Shown: piece by piece, positions 17,240 through 25,615 of the stretch | Position numbering within the stretch: position 1 is the first letter of the stretch | Layout of the letters: each line of letters starts with the position of its first letter | Source: SIG603 sp964370405 | GTDB lineage: Bacteria; Bacillota; Clostridia; Oscillospirales; Acutalibacteraceae | Direction: 5' to 3' | NCBI GenBank assembly: GCA_964370405.1 | Contig: CAYJJB010000015.1 | Coordinates: forward strand, 1-30,964 | DNA length: 30,964 nt | The notes under the pieces: generated by a model | The model's database searches: none | The model's input: the letters and a program-made list of their open reading frames with translations, nothing else | Told to the model about the DNA's origin: nothing | Program-made: the position numbers and the translations under genes

Positions 17240-18247
17240 TTAAGTATCCATTTGATTTGCTTTAACACGTGGGTCAATAAATCCATAAATGATTTCAAGT
17301 ATTAAGTTTGCAATCAATACCATTATGGTAATTATTAATGTACAACCGGAGAGTAGCGGATAGTCACGTCCGCCAATAGCCGCAAACAGGGTTGAACCTA
17401 TTCCAGGATAGTTAAATACAGTTTCAGCAACAATGTTACCACCAACCATAGCACCTAGTGAAAGTGCAAGACCTGTAACTTGAGGAAGCATTGCATTTCT
17501 GAAAACATATTTTACAATTTTTGTGTCTTTAATGCCTAAGAAACGGCTGTATTTTACATAATCTGCATTTAGCTCGTAAATAGACATAGAACGCATACCG
17601 ATAGCCTGTCCACCAATAGTGATTAGCACCATTGTTAAAAACGGTAGTCTGTAGTGGCTAATGACAGACGCCACAAACTCCCAGTTAAATGCAGGTATAA
17701 GTTCATTTGAGTAACCTCCACCTACGGGGAACACCGGTATCTTAATTGCAAAGAGCCACAGCATGACAAACGCCATACCGAAAGCGGGAACATTTGATAA
17801 AAACATGAAAAATGGCAAAACTGCCTTGTCAAAACCTTTTCTTACGTACGCTGCGATAGCGCCTAAGAGGTTACCTAAAATCCAACCTACTATAATAGCA
17901 GGAATTTGCAGTCCTATGGTCCACATAATTGAAGCACCAATAATTTCAGAAACTTCACGTGGATATTGGGTAAATGAAACACCCATATCACCTTGGAAAA
18001 GACCGCCTATATATAGCAAGAATTGCTCCGGATATGATTTATCTAAACCGAAGCGCTCTGTATATTCAAGTTGAACTTGTTCTATTGCCGATGCATCTGT
18101 AACACCTGCTGTCGCTTGTGCAACAAGGGTATCTACAGGGTTACCGGGCATTAAACGGGGTAATAAAAAGTTGAGTACTAAAGCACATACTAGTGTTAAA
18201 AGATACCAAGCAACTTTTTGCCCATAATATTTCATATAGCCTTTCAA
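17240..18247 (-). CDS. Peptide ABC transporter permease (DppB/OppB-like)
   Basis: About 335 residues with TM1 at the N-terminus and the family-typical FLLPRLMPGNPVD immediately after it. The LDKSYPEQFLLYIGGLFQGDMGVSF region precedes five more membrane segments. The cytoplasmic EAA region includes YSRFLGIKDTKIVKYVFRNAMLP, and the end is IYGFIDPRVK. The start is uncertain. GAGGTG (18254-18259) abuts an ATG at 18251-18253, but a TTG at 18247 lies 6 nt downstream of it at a normal distance; ATG 18235 is another option. It is the second gene of the operon, after an internal hairpin. Confidence 0.92.
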   Translation of the reverse strand: MKGYMKYYGQKVAWYLLTLVCALVLNFLLPRLMPGNPVDTLVAQATAGVTDASAIEQVQLEYTERFGLDKSYPEQFLLYIGGLFQGDMGVSFTQYPREVSEIIGASIMWTIGLQIPAIIVGWILGNLLGAIAAYVRKGFDKAVLPFFMFLSNVPAFGMAFVMLWLFAIKIPVFPVGGGYSNELIPAFNWEFVASVISHYRLPFLTMVLITIGGQAIGMRSMSIYELNADYVKYSRFLGIKDTKIVKYVFRNAMLPQVTGLALSLGAMVGGNIVAETVFNYPGIGSTLFAAIGGRDYPLLSGCTLIITIMVLIANLILEIIYGFIDPRVKANQMDT

Positions 18248-18297
18248 TACCATCACCTCATAATTAATTTTAAAAAACCTAGGATAACTAAGAAAAT

Positions 18298-18346
18298 AAG
18301 GTGACCCTGGGGGGGTTCTTTATGGGAATCCGACCGTGATCACCTT
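18298..18346. terminator. Hairpin between the binding-protein and permease genes
   Basis: AAGGTGA (18298-18304) pairs with TCACCTT (18340-18346) around a 35-nt loop containing a further imperfect GG-TTC/GAA-CC stem and a run of seven G on the plus strand. T-rich sequence follows on both sides. On the transcribed minus strand it can act as a partial terminator or 3' stabiliser, so the binding protein is made in excess over the membrane parts. Confidence 0.65.
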
Positions 18347-18392
18347 AATTTTTTTATTTAGTAAACAATATCAAACCAAAATCTTAAAACTA

Positions 18393-20288
18393 TTAAGCAG
18401 CTTCGTCGATTAGGTAGATGTTGTATAGACCAGCAATACCATAGCCGTTTAGAAGGATTGATGGTGGAATGTTAGTTCCGTCGCCTTCTTCTGGGAAGCC
18501 TGTCCAAACTGTTTCACTAACAACTTGGAACAATACAGGTCTGTACATAACGCTAAATGATGGTACTTGCTCTAGGTAGAATTTATTTAATTCTAGGTAG
18601 TATTCATCAAGTTTAGCTTGATCTGTTTCGTTTGGAATAAGTTTAAGAACTTCGTCAATTCTCTCATCATAAATACGGCTGTATGAGAATGATACTCTTT
18701 CAGGGAACTCGCCGTCGAAGCCGTATAGTAGTTGATAAGAACGTGTCCATGGGTTAGCAATTGAAGCACCTGCTGGGTTGCTCATAGCTAGGTCAAAGTT
18801 ACCAGTTTGAATGTCTTCTGTCCAAACTGCAGCTTCTGGATAGTATGTTTCCATTGAGATACCAATTTCAGCACCTGCAGCAGCAACTAGGTCAAGAGCA
18901 GCATTCCAGTCAGACCAGCCTGCTGGGCACTCAACTGTGAAGTGCATTTTTTCGCCGTTATATTCTCTCCAGCCGTCGTTATCTGTATCAACGATACCAG
19001 CGTCGTCAAGAACTTTATTAGCTCTGTCATATTCTTTACCTACCCATTGTAGAGGCTCAAGTTCAGCAGAAATTCTGTCATAAATTTCGCGCTCTGCAGC
19101 TGATGGGTTGAATAGTGATCTTGGGAATTCAGCAAATGAAGGTGATTGGTTTGTCATAGCATTTGTTAGAATTTGATCATAGTCTGTTGCATAAGCAATA
19201 GCTTGTCTAACAGCTGTTTGGTCAAGACCTTCTCTTGTTGTGTTAAAGTAAACTGAAGGTGTGCTTTCAGCTAGATGATAAGGAGCTTCATCAATGTATG
19301 TAGATACAGGAAGATTTAGTCCGTCAACAGCCCAGTATGTATCAACGTTTGCAATGTATTGTTGAGAAACGTCAACTTGTCCTGCTTGAATAGCAACCTC
19401 ACCTGCTGCGTTGTTAGCATAGATGTTGTGAGCTATATATTTTGGTACAGGAAGTGCGCCCCACATTGATGCATCTTGACCCCAGTAGTCGTCAGATCTT
19501 TCGATGATAACGATTTCTTCTGAGTCAAAATAGTAGTGGTAAGGACCTGAGTGAGGAGCGTCTAGCATTTCAGCAGTTTTGAAAGCTTCTGAATCGCCAC
19601 CTAGCTCTGTATCAAGTGCTTCTAAGTAAGCTTTTTGGCCTACGAATACTTTTGGTAGGTATTCCATAACTTTTAGGTTGTTTTGGTCATCGCCTGTAAT
19701 AGCTGTAAATACAACTGTTGAATCATCTGTAGCAACTACGCTTTCGATGAATTGGCTATAGTCAACACCGTTGTTTGAGTTATGTTTAATGTGCATATCA
19801 AATGTTGCAGCAACGTCGTGTGCTGTAACAGCTGTGCCGTCACTCCACATAGCAGCAGGTTTAATTTTAACTGTAACTTGAGTGTTGTCATCGTTCCACT
19901 CAGGTTGTCCGTCTGCTAGTAGTGGATAAAGTTCACCGTCAAGGCCGTTGTACATGTATAGTGTTTCATATACTAGTGAACGCGCTTGGTCATTTTGCTC
20001 CATAAAGAAAGCATTAGGAGCTGGTGAGAATGGGTTAGCTGAACCTAATGAACCCCATTGGATACCACTGTAGTATAGTGTTTCGTTTCTTGGTGTAGCT
20101 TCTGCTCCACCTGATGTGTCTTCTGCTTCTGATTCTGGTTCGTCTGCTTCAGACTCTGGTGTTGAAGCTTCTGATTCACTAGTTGGTGCTTCTGAAGAAG
20201 CTGGTGCATCTCCGCCGCCACAAGCAACAAGTGAAACTGCCATTGCTGCAATCATAAGTATTGCAAGAATTTTGCGCAAGTTTTTCAT
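18393..20288 (-). CDS. Extracellular solute-binding lipoprotein, family 5 (peptide transporter)
   Basis: 631 residues. Lipoprotein signal with lipobox LVAC (Cys23), then an acidic Ser/Glu/Pro linker to about residue 65. The SBP family 5 body includes ADGQPEWNDDNTQVTVKIKPAAMWSDG and TAHDVAATF, which match the conserved family 5 signature. It is longer than DppA or OppA (about 535-545). It captures peptides, or another family 5 ligand such as nickel chelates or oligosaccharides, outside the membrane and delivers them to the permeases encoded downstream. The ribosome site AAGGAGG is 9 nt before the ATG. The ligand cannot be decided from sequence. Confidence 0.92.
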   Translation of the reverse strand: MKNLRKILAILMIAAMAVSLVACGGGDAPASSEAPTSESEASTPESEADEPESEAEDTSGGAEATPRNETLYYSGIQWGSLGSANPFSPAPNAFFMEQNDQARSLVYETLYMYNGLDGELYPLLADGQPEWNDDNTQVTVKIKPAAMWSDGTAVTAHDVAATFDMHIKHNSNNGVDYSQFIESVVATDDSTVVFTAITGDDQNNLKVMEYLPKVFVGQKAYLEALDTELGGDSEAFKTAEMLDAPHSGPYHYYFDSEEIVIIERSDDYWGQDASMWGALPVPKYIAHNIYANNAAGEVAIQAGQVDVSQQYIANVDTYWAVDGLNLPVSTYIDEAPYHLAESTPSVYFNTTREGLDQTAVRQAIAYATDYDQILTNAMTNQSPSFAEFPRSLFNPSAAEREIYDRISAELEPLQWVGKEYDRANKVLDDAGIVDTDNDGWREYNGEKMHFTVECPAGWSDWNAALDLVAAAGAEIGISMETYYPEAAVWTEDIQTGNFDLAMSNPAGASIANPWTRSYQLLYGFDGEFPERVSFSYSRIYDERIDEVLKLIPNETDQAKLDEYYLELNKFYLEQVPSFSVMYRPVLFQVVSETVWTGFPEEGDGTNIPPSILLNGYGIAGLYNIYLIDEAA

Positions 20289-20334
20289 GTGAGTTTTCCT
20301 CCTTAAAATTTACCTTGGAATAAGGTTTTTTGTT

Positions 20335-20396
20335 TTGAGTTAATATTTAAATTTTTGTGCACTATTATCAGTGCAACTTAAACCCGTCTAACTCAA
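20335..20396 (-). promoter_or_regulatory. Structured 5' leader of the peptide transporter operon
   Basis: Beginning at the predicted transcription start, TTGAGTTA (20389-20396 on the minus strand) pairs with TAACTCAA (20335-20342), an 8-bp closing stem. It encloses a second hairpin, TGCACT/AGTGCA (20370-20375 with 20358-20363). A third small stem, ACCTT/AAGGT, follows before the ribosome site. I recognise no known riboswitch. Confidence 0.5.
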
Positions 20397-20403
20397 TGTT
20401 GCA

Positions 20404-20432
20404 ATTTTAACATCTTTCCTATGCAATTTCAA
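20404..20432 (-). promoter_or_regulatory. Promoter of the peptide transporter operon
   Basis: TTGAAA (20427-20432) and TAAAAT (20404-20409) on the minus strand with exact 17-bp spacing. The predicted start is about 20397, giving a leader of roughly 110 nt. Confidence 0.75.
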
Positions 20433-20463
20433 GTATTAATTTGCATTTTTAGTAAAAAACACA

Positions 20464-20519
20464 GTTACAATATTGTAACAAAAAATACAAACCGAATACG
20501 AATTGTGCAATATGCACAA
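20464..20519. promoter_or_regulatory. Two palindromic operator candidates upstream of the peptide transporter promoter
   Basis: GTTACAATATTGTAAC (20464-20479) is a perfect 16-bp palindrome. TTGTGCA-ATA-TGCACAA (20503-20519) is a 17-bp perfect dyad. Both lie 30-90 bp upstream of the -35, a position typical of activator sites. The binding regulator is unknown. The rest of 20289-20633 is AT-rich, and I see no gene in it. Confidence 0.45.
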
Positions 20520-20624
20520 ATCATATATATCGTATTTATTTGAAATATGTATTGACAAAATTTATATCTACATAAAGCATCAAAATTCGACTTAAGAAAA
20601 ACTTTTGATTTGTGACAATTATTT

Positions 20625-20666
20625 AAAAAAATTAAAAGTAGACTACTTTTATCATAGTCTACTTTT
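20625..20666 (-). terminator. Terminator of the phosphodiesterase/ABC operon
   Basis: A perfect 12-bp stem AAAAGTAGACTA/TAGTCTACTTTT (20634-20645 with 20655-20666, 9-nt loop), followed on the minus strand by AATTTTTTT, just after the stop codon at 20670. Confidence 0.92.
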
Positions 20667-20669
20667 ACA

Positions 20670-21617
20670 TTATTTAGCCTTTAAATACTCTTTAATACAG
20701 TTTGTTTTAAAGCCTGCAATATCAAATTTTTGCATCTCTTTCCACCACTTAGGCGTATCACCTAAGTTTAAAAACACAAGTATACCTTTTTCTTTTAATA
20801 TCTCTATGTCTTCCTTTGTAAAAGCACCTGCATTAAGACCCACTTCATATAAGTCCCAGTGCTCTATCATTTTCAGTGTATCTTCGTTTACATATCTTAT
20901 ATTTGCGCCAAGCCTTAAACCTTCTGCCTTATTATTTTCTATAAAATACGCCTGAATTTCCTCATTTATTTCTTTTACACCAGAAAAAAGTATACATTTG
21001 CTTGCAACATCAATCTCATTTATAAGCCTATTAACTTCGCTCATCATACCAAGATCCTTAAATTCAATTTCTGCAAACTGACAGTTTTCTTCTTCTTTAA
21101 GCCACATTAAAAACTCTTCAAAACTTGGATAACTTGCATATCTTAATTCATCATTTAAAAGCCATTCGTACTTTTCATTATATACACTTTCAAATCTGTT
21201 AAAAATAGCATCGTAAATTTCGTCGTGGTCACTTGTGTTTTTTATACTTTCCATAGCGCTTTTTACACAGTTTAATATATTATCTTCATAATCTAAGCAC
21301 CAAGGTAGATAAAAATGACTTTCATCCTCATATCCACCTTTAGGAAAATGAGAATTTAAATGTCCTGCGTAAGGCATTTTAACTTTACGCACTTCATCTA
21401 AACTCATCTCTGATATCAATCGCTTTTCTTTTTTGTCCCGAAGCCCACACATTACACGTGAAAATCCTGCGTCGTGCGCTACCACAATTTTGCCGTCTTT
21501 AGTTCTTCTAATATCAAGCTCAACGGCATTAGCGCCACTTTTTACAGCGGCGCTAAATGCAGGCATAGTATTTTCAGGTGCAAGTGACACATCTCCTCTG
21601 TGAGATATAATTATCAT
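20670..21617 (-). CDS. Glycerophosphodiester phosphodiesterase, cytoplasmic (GDPD/UgpQ family)
   Basis: 315 residues from ATG 21617, which overlaps the permease stop as ATGA and has GGGAG 8 nt upstream; an ATG at 21632 would overlap that ribosome site. The active site is complete: HRGD at 6-9, APENT at 13-17, ELD at 33-35 (Glu33, Asp35) and His48 in VAHD. It hydrolyses glycerophosphodiesters to sn-glycerol 3-phosphate and an alcohol. It is longer than UgpQ (about 247) because of an acidic insert at about 75-150, and it has no signal peptide. The context suggests it cleaves substrate imported by the ABC genes of the same operon. Confidence 0.9.
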   Translation of the reverse strand: MIIISHRGDVSLAPENTMPAFSAAVKSGANAVELDIRRTKDGKIVVAHDAGFSRVMCGLRDKKEKRLISEMSLDEVRKVKMPYAGHLNSHFPKGGYEDESHFYLPWCLDYEDNILNCVKSAMESIKNTSDHDEIYDAIFNRFESVYNEKYEWLLNDELRYASYPSFEEFLMWLKEEENCQFAEIEFKDLGMMSEVNRLINEIDVASKCILFSGVKEINEEIQAYFIENNKAEGLRLGANIRYVNEDTLKMIEHWDLYEVGLNAGAFTKEDIEILKEKGILVFLNLGDTPKWWKEMQKFDIAGFKTNCIKEYLKAK

Positions 21618-22456
21618 CTTGCTTTCTCCCATTTCTTTTCTTTCATATTTGTTTGAACATATACAACAGCTGTAACTGATGATAACAAGAACATTATTAC
21701 CGACAAGGCAGCTGCCTTTTCATATCTGAAATTGCCGAATAAGTTAAACAGTGATATACCAAGCATTTGAGGGTGGTTTCCGTCCATTAGATACGGGGTT
21801 GTAAACGAACCTATATTTCCCATAAAGATAAATGCCACACAAATAAATACATCTTTATATGTAAGTGGGAATATCATTTTAAAGAAAATTTGCAGTTTAT
21901 TTGCCCCTACATCTTTGGCAGACTCAATTACCGATGTGGGAATTGAGGACATAGCCGCTGCCATGAGCATGGTTGCAAAAGGAATATTAAACCATAAATT
22001 CATAAGTATAACGCCGTTCATGTCATACATAAGACCAAGTTCAACGTCTTGCCCCATGGTTTGACCTATTCGATTTATAAGACCTGAATCTCTAATTATT
22101 GTAATCATGCCGTTAACCGCAACAAGACCCGGAATAAAGCGTGGCAATAAATATAAATTTCCAATAAGCTTACTTACTCTGGTATTTGAAAACCTTAAAT
22201 AAACTGCAAGCATATAAGATATTACTATACAGAAAATTACGGTTAAAAATACTACTTGTAATGTATATATTATATTTTCTCTTTGAATTTCATCAGTAAT
22301 AAAATACAAGTAATTGTCAAGCCCATATCCGCCATCTTCAAGAGTAAAACTGTTTACTACACTTAAAGCTATTGGAATAAGCACTATAAATATTATTATA
22401 AGCATTGCAGGACTTATAAGTAAATACGGCAATATTTTCATAAAAACTTTTTTCAT
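21614..22456 (-). CDS. ABC transporter permease (PotB/FbpB-like type)
   Basis: 280 residues with about six membrane segments. TM1 is at about 9-34. The cytoplasmic EAA loop is visible as ESAKDVGANKLQIFFKMIFP, which contacts the ATPase. It is closest to permeases of polyamine, iron and phosphonate importers rather than the sugar-type UgpA. It overlaps the downstream GDPD by the ATGA junction, so the two are translationally coupled. It follows the binding-protein gene after a hairpin-containing gap. Substrate specificity is inferred only from the flanking phosphodiesterases. Confidence 0.87.
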   Translation of the reverse strand: MKKVFMKILPYLLISPAMLIIIFIVLIPIALSVVNSFTLEDGGYGLDNYLYFITDEIQRENIIYTLQVVFLTVIFCIVISYMLAVYLRFSNTRVSKLIGNLYLLPRFIPGLVAVNGMITIIRDSGLINRIGQTMGQDVELGLMYDMNGVILMNLWFNIPFATMLMAAAMSSIPTSVIESAKDVGANKLQIFFKMIFPLTYKDVFICVAFIFMGNIGSFTTPYLMDGNHPQMLGISLFNLFGNFRYEKAAALSVIMFLLSSVTAVVYVQTNMKEKKWEKAR

Positions 22457-22473
22457 TATTCACGCTCTATTCT

Positions 22474-22528
22474 ACCGCTTTGCGGTTATATTTCATCAAT
22501 GTAAGCTGCCGTGAGCGACAGCTTACAT
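22474..22528 (-). other. Stem-loops between the binding-protein and permease genes
   Basis: A perfect 10-bp stem ATGTAAGCTG/CAGCTTACAT (22499-22508 with 22519-22528) and a small ACCGC/GCGGT hairpin (22474-22486) follow the binding-protein stop. There is no U tract in the transcribed direction, so mRNA protection or processing is more likely than termination. Confidence 0.6.
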
Positions 22529-22545
22529 CAATATTTTTTTAAGAA

Positions 22546-23697
22546 TTAGTCAAGAGTGCCTATTTCGGCATCCCATTTTTCATTTAGTAATGTGCCTAGT
22601 TCACCTATTGAGTATGAACGGAAAGCAGCTATGTTTAAGCCTTCAATTGATTTTACAAGCTCAGCATCAAGTGTGCTAAAGTCGATAACAGGAAGAGCAG
22701 CCATAGATTCAAGTGCTATGTTTTGCGCCTCTGGTGTTAGCATGTAATCAATAAACGCTTGTGCGCCTTCTGAGTTTGAGCCAAAGCTTGGAATACCAAG
22801 TGATACTGTACCGCCTGTAAATGCAGGGTCAATTTGAGTTAATTTAATTTCATCTGGCATAGTTCCTTGTGCTTGTTGAGAGATAACCATGTCAGCCCAA
22901 GCTGGTGTCATGTCTATTTCCTTACTTGCAAGTAAATCAAGTGTACCTTGGTTTTTATTTGGATATACAACTTTGCCTGATGATTGATACATAAATTCGT
23001 GTAGCTCTGTCATAAGGTCAAAACCTTGTCCCCAGCTGTCCATAACAGACTCATCAGTATTCATAAGCTCAGCTTCATCTAAATAGTTATAAACACTTGT
23101 AACAACAAATGAGCTACCTGCGCCACCTGAGCTTGGTGTGTTGTATGCAAATCTGCCTGGGTTGTCTTTAATCCATTGGTATAGTTCCTCAGCAGTTTGT
23201 GGTGGGTTTGGAACTGTTTCTGAGTTGTAAGCTAGTAAAACTGTTGTACCTCTATAAGGAACAAAAAGGTCAGGTCTTTCAGCTTCTGCTGGAGTTATTG
23301 TAAGATTTGCCATGTTTGGAACACTTGTTTCATCAACTGGAAGGAACATGTCTTCTCCACCTTGAGTCATGTAACCTGTAATTTCAGTGTTACCAACTTC
23401 AATTAGGTCATAATCTGTATTTTCTTGTCCTGCTTCATATGTTGCAATTAGTCTGTCTGCAAGGCTTTGTGTGCCTGTTCCTGATGTGATAAATTGAAGC
23501 TCTGCTGTGTATCCGCCTTCGTTTACTTCATTAAATTTTTCAACTTGTTGTTCAAATTGAAGTTTTACATTGTCTGAACCGCTTGCCCAAATTGTAACTG
23601 TTTTGTCATCTCCGCCGCCTGAAGTACAGCCTACAAATGCTGTTGCTGCAAACGCTGTCGCCACTGTCATAGCAGCTATTTTTTTAAGTATACTCAT
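22546..23697 (-). CDS. Extracellular solute-binding lipoprotein of an ABC importer (family 1/13-like)
   Basis: 383 residues. Lipobox FVGC with Cys24, then a short Gly-rich linker. The mature part begins with VTIWASGSD, a start typical of family 1 and YnjB/PotD/FbpA-like binding proteins, and contains the clefts DLIEVGNTEI and NTPSSGGAGSSF. GGAGG is 7 nt upstream of the start, and a separate promoter lies immediately in front. It should deliver the ligand to the two permeases of this operon. The two phosphodiesterase genes suggest glycerophosphodiesters or glycerol phosphate; other organophosphates are possible. Confidence 0.87.
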   Translation of the reverse strand: MSILKKIAAMTVATAFAATAFVGCTSGGGDDKTVTIWASGSDNVKLQFEQQVEKFNEVNEGGYTAELQFITSGTGTQSLADRLIATYEAGQENTDYDLIEVGNTEITGYMTQGGEDMFLPVDETSVPNMANLTITPAEAERPDLFVPYRGTTVLLAYNSETVPNPPQTAEELYQWIKDNPGRFAYNTPSSGGAGSSFVVTSVYNYLDEAELMNTDESVMDSWGQGFDLMTELHEFMYQSSGKVVYPNKNQGTLDLLASKEIDMTPAWADMVISQQAQGTMPDEIKLTQIDPAFTGGTVSLGIPSFGSNSEGAQAFIDYMLTPEAQNIALESMAALPVIDFSTLDAELVKSIEGLNIAAFRSYSIGELGTLLNEKWDAEIGTLD

Positions 23698-23745
23698 TTT
23701 CTTTCCTCCAAATTTGTTTGCATTTTCTTTTATATTGAACAGTTC

Positions 23746-23785
23746 GCCGAGTTCGGATTATATCAGCTCGGCTAGCATGTATCAA
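23746..23785 (-). promoter_or_regulatory. Internal promoter in front of the binding-protein gene, with inverted repeat
   Basis: TTGATA (23780-23785) and TATAAT (23757-23762) on the minus strand, exactly 17 bp apart. The -35 overlaps the ATPase stop codon. GCCGAG/CTCGGC (23746-23751 with 23767-23772) flanks the -10 and could be an operator. Confidence 0.65.
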
Positions 23786-24756
23786 TCCTTGTCATATTCT
23801 GCTTGTTTTGTAAAGCTTAGTGAAACTTCTTCTCTTTCAGAGAACTTAGATGCCTCATTTCTGTTTACATAGCTTCTAATAAGTTTGCCATTTACATTTA
23901 CTAAAATTTCTGCATAGTGACCAAGCATCATCACCGTTACAACACTGCCCTTATATTTTCCGTCATTGCCTTTTTCAACAATAACATTTTCAGGTCTTAC
24001 GCTTACTATTTTATTGTCATCTTCAATAAAGTTCATCTCACCTATAAAAGATGCCACATATTTACTTTTTGGATTATCATAAATTTCATTTGCTGTGCCA
24101 ATTTGCTCAAACACGCCTTTGTTCATTACAACTATTCGGTGAGAAAGCGCCATTGCTTCTTCTTGGTCATGGGTAACAAATACAACTGTAATGTTAAGCT
24201 CGCTCTGAATTTTTTTAAGCTCTTCCCTCATTTGTTGACGAATTTTCGCATCAAGTGCAGAAAACGGCTCGTCTAAAAGTAGTACAGATGGTTTTAAAAG
24301 AAGTGCCCTTGCAATTGCAACACGTTGTTGCTGTCCGCCTGAAAGCTGTCCGGGATATTTTTTGCCATGTCCTGTCATTCCAACAAGTTCAAGCATTTTA
24401 TCCGCACGCTCCGTCATTTCTTTTTTCTCGACCTTTCTTATTTTAAGACCAAATGTAAGATTTTCATAAATTGTCATATGTGGCCATAAGTTATAGCTTT
24501 GGAACACCATAGCTGTAGGTCTTTTTTCTGGTGGCAGTTGATGTATTGGCGCTCCGTCTAAAAGAATTTCGCCGTCGTCCACATTCAAAAATCCGCCAAG
24601 TGTTCTTAAAATTGTAGATTTTCCGCAGCCACTAGGCCCTAGCATTGTAACAAATTCGCCCTCATAAACATCTAAATCTATATTTTCAACACCGTCACCA
24701 TTTGCATATTTTTTTGTCATGTTTTTTATTTGAAGTTTAATTTTCCTGTCTGTCAT
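23782..24756 (-). CDS. ABC transporter ATP-binding protein (PotA/FbpC-like, with TOBE domain)
   Basis: 324 residues. Walker A is GPSGCGKST (40-48), Q-loop VFQSYNLWPH (84-93), signature LSGGQQQR (138-145), Walker B LLLDEP (159-164) and H-loop THD (195-197). The C-terminal 90 residues form a TOBE-like domain (SVRPENVIVEK), as in polyamine, iron, sulfate and maltose transporter ATPases. It lies 19 nt after the second permease. It energises the importer whose permeases are encoded on both sides. Confidence 0.94.
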   Translation of the reverse strand: MTDRKIKLQIKNMTKKYANGDGVENIDLDVYEGEFVTMLGPSGCGKSTILRTLGGFLNVDDGEILLDGAPIHQLPPEKRPTAMVFQSYNLWPHMTIYENLTFGLKIRKVEKKEMTERADKMLELVGMTGHGKKYPGQLSGGQQQRVAIARALLLKPSVLLLDEPFSALDAKIRQQMREELKKIQSELNITVVFVTHDQEEAMALSHRIVVMNKGVFEQIGTANEIYDNPKSKYVASFIGEMNFIEDDNKIVSVRPENVIVEKGNDGKYKGSVVTVMMLGHYAEILVNVNGKLIRSYVNRNEASKFSEREEVSLSFTKQAEYDKD

Positions 24757-24775
24757 CAGCTTATTCTCCTAAAAT

Positions 24776-25615
24776 TTATTTAACATTGTAGCCTTTTGCT
24801 ATCGCCTCAGGTCCTACATATTTTCTCAGTACTATAAGTATAATTATTGAAGGTATAATCAGTATGAGTGAAAGCACTGGTCCTGCCGTTAGTGGGTACT
24901 GCATTATAACTCCATAAAGCTCTACCGGCATGGTCTTAATTTGTGGGAAGCCGACAAGCAGTGTACCTTGCGCTTCTTCAAGTGAGCCTAAGAATGTAAA
25001 TATTGAGGCAACAATTATTCCGGGCATTGCCATTGGTAGAGTTATGTTAAAGAAAGTTCTCAAAGCACCTGCCCCTGCATCTCTTGCAGATTCTTCTTGC
25101 TGTCTGTGAACACTTCTAAATGAGTTTGCTGGTATCCATGTCATAAACATGAGCGAATTAAGCACATGAATCAATATAACACCTGCAAATGTTCCCATAA
25201 GATTAAACCTGTAAAAAATAATACCTATTGAAATGTAAAGTCCCATTTTAGGAAAAGCATTACTAAGCAAAAACGAAAGTAAGAATATTTTTTTACCTTT
25301 AAAGTCAAACCTTGCAAGTGCATATGCCGCCGGTATACATATTAAAAGCGACACAGCCATTGTAACAATTGCAACTAAAAATGATGTTAAAATAGAGCTT
25401 ACTAAGCTGTCTTGTCCAAACACAAATTCCCACCAGTTAAAACCAAATTCACTTGGTATAATGTCAGGGTATTCATATTCATTTGAAAAAGCAAGCATTG
25501 ACAAATTTAATAATGGTAGATAAAAAAACAGCATAAATAGTGCTAAAAACACATATTCAAGTATCCCCTTAATTCCTACTGTGTGGAAAAACGCCTTTGG
25601 ATTTAACATTTTCAT
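24776..25615 (-). CDS. ABC transporter permease (PotC/FbpB-like type)
   Basis: 279 residues with about six membrane segments and the EAA loop ESARDAGAGALRTFFNITLP. The N-terminal LFYLPLLNLSMLAFS and a C-terminal run of hydrophobic residues ending in VGPEAIAKGYNVK fit the family. Its ATG overlaps the stop of the upstream GDPD-like gene as ATGA. It is the partner of the permease at 21614-22456; splitting the two permeases around the ATPase and binding-protein genes is a less usual order. Confidence 0.88.
   Translation of the reverse strand: MKMLNPKAFFHTVGIKGILEYVFLALFMLFFYLPLLNLSMLAFSNEYEYPDIIPSEFGFNWWEFVFGQDSLVSSILTSFLVAIVTMAVSLLICIPAAYALARFDFKGKKIFLLSFLLSNAFPKMGLYISIGIIFYRFNLMGTFAGVILIHVLNSLMFMTWIPANSFRSVHRQQEESARDAGAGALRTFFNITLPMAMPGIIVASIFTFLGSLEEAQGTLLVGFPQIKTMPVELYGVIMQYPLTAGPVLSLILIIPSIIILIVLRKYVGPEAIAKGYNVK

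Noticed and set aside
20551..20580. A plus-strand TTGACA with an A/T-rich stretch downstream
   Set aside because: No good -10 at 16-18 bp and no plus-strand gene follows; the neighbouring genes are all on the minus strand.
21614..25615. Naming the ABC genes ugpABCE
   Set aside because: The permeases and TOBE ATPase resemble the PotABCD/FbpABC group; only the flanking phosphodiesterases suggest a glycerophosphodiester substrate.
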